From: Turnera subulata
Lineage: Eukaryota > Streptophyta > Magnoliopsida > Malpighiales > Passifloraceae
NCBI GenBank assembly: GCA_028386065.3
Contig: JAKUCV010007482.1
Span: 389,800-453,799 of the forward strand
Length of the DNA: 64,000 bases
Direction of reading: 5' to 3'
How positions within the stretch are numbered: position 1 is the stretch's first letter; every line of letters starts with the position of its first letter. Of this stretch, positions 60,291 through 64,000 are shown piece by piece. A model generated the notes under the pieces. The model made no database searches, was not told where the DNA came from, and saw nothing but the letters and a program-made list of their open reading frames with translations. A program made the position numbers and the translations under genes.

Positions 60291-63200
60291 CCAGGGATCG
60301 ACATCCCAAAATAGTAACCCAGGGATAGACATCCCAAAATATAATCACGGGATAGACATCCCAAGAATAGACATGCTTATCACAAGAACCCAGATCATGG
60401 CCACTACAAAACAGTCTCTAACTATCGAGTCGTACCACTACTTACCAAGTGACAAATTAAGTCGTCAACACATCTTCCAATTATCCAATTATCTCATCAT
60501 ATCAGTTTATCCATGGTTAACAGATCAACAACAATAACAGTAACACAACAACCAAACTCAACCAACTCAACAGTTCAATCAAGCAAACAATTATCAGGAA
60601 AACGCACACAGTATTATGTGCAACATGTCAAAAGTTATCCATCCTCACAACAAATATCATAAAGATATCAACAACAATAACCATAAGATGCAATGGAACC
60701 TATGTAGTTCCAAGACCAACCATCCCGGCTATCACAGGTGGAATGACGTATATGCAACCTCACTTGATACTCCTCGGAAGCTGGTATCCAGTTAAGCCTT
60801 GATATTCCTATATTATAACAACAATAATCACTTATAATCCACCAACAAAGATGATTATGCATGATGCCGGTTAACAGTTATTAGACGGCTTATCAGTTTA
60901 TTTTATTATTTCCTTAATTATCTTATTCGTGGAGGTTACTAATAATCTATTTTCCATTTGTTATACCAATCATATCTAACATAAGTCAAAACCAAAGCCA
61001 AGCGGCCAAGCCGACATCCCGGCCCTTAGGCTGCTTATGACAAGAAATCATATATACGTACTCTTATATGCAGTGTATATTTAAGAAAATATATTTGTAA
61101 ATAAATCAAGTTACGACCCGTTAAATACTCATAGTCCATATGACGTAAATGATATTATTCCCGATTAAATACTAAATACTTATATGTTTTATAATAATGG
61201 AAAGGATAAATACGTCAAAATATTATTTAAACAATATATCCTATAATAACTCGTTTAATGGAAAATATCCGCAACGGTATGAAATTAACATAGCCGATGT
61301 ATAGCATAAAATATTCGTACGAATTTTGTAATTGTAATATTTATAATTAAATATCTACGTATATAATCATAAGTTCATGTATACGTAAAACTATAATTGT
61401 TAAGTAAAGATATAGTCTAGCAATATCTAAGCCGGTATAATAACTGTAATACCTTTATACGGTATATATATGTATATACTTATATAAGATTAAAATCAGT
61501 AATTAAAATAAGGTGTAGATCTAATTTTATTTTAGTTTAGGATTACGGAAATGAGTATAAAAGAAATATATATACATGTCTAGGCCGTTTACAATATAAA
61601 TTCAATTAAAACATAATTAAGGAAACTTGGAAATTTAACTCGGTAGGCCTTCACGAACGTATAGCCCATCGGAGGATAAATCTAATATTATCATAATTTT
61701 GAAAATTAAATGAGAGACATATTTAAAATAAATAAACGACATGGGCCTTTTGTTAATTAGTCTAATTAAAATTGAATAACCGAAAGTTAAATACAATGGG
61801 CCTTTTACGAGCCCATGTAAATATAAATAAAATTAAAACCGGAAATTAAATGCTATGGGCCTTTTAATAGCCCATTCGAAAAATTAATTAAAAGCATAAA
61901 ATAAATAAGTGCATAAGAAAATAAATAAAAGCATAAATAAAATAAAAAAGGCATAATTCAAATAAAAACAGAATTGAATAAATAAATAAAGCATAAATTA
62001 AATTATTAAAACCATAGATTATTATTATTAATTAGCTTAGTTAATCTTTTAATTAATCGTCGTTTAATGTCTGAGTCCGTTTAATATCGTTCGGGTTCGT
62101 TAAGGATGCATATGGATGGTCCAAGGCTCGGGTTTTACCCAAAGGTCCATTTTCGAGCTCGCCGAAAAATTCCCGGGACACCGGAAACTCGCCGGATTCC
62201 GGCCAATGTACTGTTCACGGCAGTGCTCAACCCAGTCAATGTATACTATTTACTGCTCGTCCCTCAGCAAAGCACCCAAACCATACCACCAAGACATCAA
62301 TTCGGCCATCAGCAGACATCCCATCGGTATCATAGCAAATCCTCACCCGATTCCAACGATCAAACCCACAAATCAACACGCCCAAGGCTAAATTAGTACA
62401 ACCCAACAACAAACGCAGGCGAAAGGGAATAGAACAAAGTGGCAGAAGCAGCTTACCCAGAAGGTGGCACAAAATGCAGAGAGAGAGAGAGAGGAGATCG
62501 GCGGCGAATTGGAAAGGAGGGGAAGGACAGCAGCGGCTCGTGTTGCTGCGACAGGGTGGAAGGATATCGATTACGCCGTTGTTTGGGTCTCTGTGTGTTG
62601 TCCTTGCAGCGGCGAGGCGACGGCTGCCCGAGGAAGGGATGGAGAAGAGAGGAACAGGGGCGGCGGCTTGTCTAGCTGCAGGTAGAGGAGGAAGGTAGAT
62701 GAGTGGTTTGAGGTGGCGATGGTGGGTTGAGGGAGAGGCAACGGCACAGCAGGGGGGGCTGGTGGCGAGGAGAAGAGGGGAAGGCAGAGGAATTGAGGGG
62801 GAGAGGAGAGGCGTCGGGTCGGTGGTTCGCAGGTGGTCTCGGTGATGGTGGTGTTCACGGGGAGAGGAAGAAGAAAGGAGGAAGAAAGAAAAAGAAAAGA
62901 AAGAAAAGGAAGGAGGCAGGGGAGCGTGAGGGAATCGGTGAAGGGGAAGAGAAATTAAAGAAGAAGAAGGTAGGAAAAGACAATGGAGAAAAAAAAGAAA
63001 GGAAAGAAGGAAGTGGGGTAGGGGCGGCGGAAGAAAAACGGGGTAAGACGAAGAAAAGAGAAAGAAAAGAAAGAAAAGGGAAGAAAAGAAAAAAAGAGTG
63101 GCCACATGGCAAGCGACGATTGGCCGGTCCGGATTTTCGTGTCAGGATAACGTGATTGCAGGGGTACTCTCGGCTTTTCGAATTTCCGCCCCGAGTCCGA

Positions 63201-63769
63201 AAATACAACTTGGGCTCGGAAAATCCGATTAATTCCCCTGAGCATCGTCCACGTCTCGGAATTGAAAACTGAGGCTCGGTAAGCTGTAAAGGATGCTCGG
63301 AAATCCCGAGTAATCCTTGGAATTAAATTCCAAGGCTCGGTTAACAAAGATACTCCAAAACGCGTATCAGTCGAAACTACGTTAAACCTTATGTTTAACA
63401 TTTTAACTCAATCTTTGTAAAACATATGCATTATTAACAGTTAATTCAAATTCTTTAAAATTCAAAATAAAGTCCAAAGATGAATTTACCTTTTCAAGTT
63501 ATATTTGGTAAATTATTGCAACATAAATATCTTAGCAAAATATTGATAATATTACTATTAATATTGATTAAAAAAATAATAATAATGATGGCAACAATAG
63601 TAACAATAATAATAATTTTGTGAGTAATAAAAATAACAGTAAAGATAGTGAAAATTAACTCGGTTTGGTAAAATTCTTGGTTAACCGCGAGAAAATATTA
63701 TTAACCACCGTAAAAGTCAAAACAACTTGGTAAAAATCACGAAAATTTTACCCCGGTCGTTACACCGCT

Positions 63770-64000
63770 TCTTTAACTAGTGAACTTAGTGGGTATAAAA
63801 CTAAATGACATCACTGCATTTTCCGACAGTTTGTTCTATTATTTCTCTCATTCATATGTTGATAATATCCTTCCATTTCCATAGCATCAACTTATTATGG
63901 CATAGCCTCAAGACTTACAATGGAAAGATTAGTGCCCAAAGATGAGGAAGGGGCCTAAATGCTTCGGTTAGTTGAAAATAAGTGTAGATGCAAAGATTCC
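63770..64000. other. Unique sequence right of the nested insertion
   Basis: This is the other side of the target site of element D, continuing from 27396. No gene is recognised in the short stretch available. Confidence 0.5.

Larger units (their letters stand above)
27397..63764 (-). mobile_element. Element D: non-autonomous LTR retrotransposon holding all the nested insertions
   Basis: The left end, TGAAACACCCCGAC at 27397, and the right end, GGTCGTTACA at 63764, are the reverse complements of an LTR 3' end and an LTR 5' end. They are flanked by identical CCGCT (27392-27396 and 63765-63769). The element therefore entered once, on the - strand, and everything between is either D or later insertions. 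D contributes two long LTRs (about 4.7 kb each by piecing, an estimate) and an interior of only about 350 bp at 38190-38540. LTR ends of the TGTAACGACC...GTTTCA type resemble Tekay-like chromoviruses. No gag or pol belongs to D. Nested inside are element A, a solo LTR, element C and element B. Confidence 0.85.
38541..63764 (-). repeat. Element D 5' LTR, split by a solo LTR and by element C
   Basis: The pieces are 38541-38839, 40656-about 40810 and 60291-63764. They are collinear with 34170-38189 of the other D LTR, including the AT-rich part, the AG-rich tract (about 62475-63095) and the terminal GTCGTTACA. The part equivalent to 27397-34170 is deleted. Confidence 0.8.

Overview
This is nuclear DNA of a flowering plant, most likely a eudicot. 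Three things point to that: spliced genes with GT-AG introns, a plant-specific calmodulin-type Ca2+-ATPase, and plant retrotransposon families (Ogre/Tat-like and Tekay-like Ty3/gypsy elements, an L1-type LINE). I cannot narrow the species. No tRNA, rRNA or bacterial-type feature was seen. The only ordinary host genes are in the first 9.5 kb; almost everything after about 10.5 kb is transposable-element DNA.

Region 1 (1-9,444) holds two convergent host genes. One is a five-exon pectin methylesterase on the + strand (899-3842). The other is a seven-exon autoinhibited Ca2+-ATPase of the ACA1/ACA2/ACA7 type on the - strand (9444-4733). Both can be read to complete proteins of 326 and 1,015 residues with no break.

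Region 2 (9,445-27,391) starts with intergenic DNA. It contains a tRNA-derived-looking SINE with a 14-bp target duplication, and this SINE was later split by a 673-bp hAT-type element with its own 8-bp duplication. Next comes an L1-type LINE on the - strand, with its 3' end near 12.1 kb and its 5' part near 26.5 kb. A 9.47-kb Ogre/Tat-like LTR element (12768-22237, - strand, duplication GTTTT) splits the LINE. That element keeps gag-protease, has lost reverse transcriptase and integrase, and carries a spliced antisense ORF and a 38-bp minisatellite.

Region 3 (27,397-63,764) is one large nested LTR insertion. The outermost element, called D here, lies on the - strand. It is bounded by exact TG/CA ends and a perfect CCGCT duplication 36 kb apart. 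Three insertions lie inside its LTRs: element A (+, 27975-about 33927), a 1.8-kb solo LTR (38840-40650, duplication ACATA) and element C (+, about 40811-60290). Element C is itself split by element B (+, 44794-56343), a Tekay-like chromovirus with two near-identical 3.3-kb LTRs and an almost complete but stop-containing gag-pol.

The most unusual content is in elements A and C. They have 2.7-3.6-kb LTRs and no gag or pol, but carry two genes antisense to the LTRs, each with its own TATA box. One codes for a 125-residue basic protein, intact and gapless in both copies. The other codes for an unrecognised domain fused to the N-terminal part of an endonuclease-like fold. The LTRs of A, C and D also contain arrays of small perfect hairpins whose stems differ in sequence but stay paired. 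Elements A, C and D probably depend on an autonomous chromovirus such as B for mobility; this is inference.
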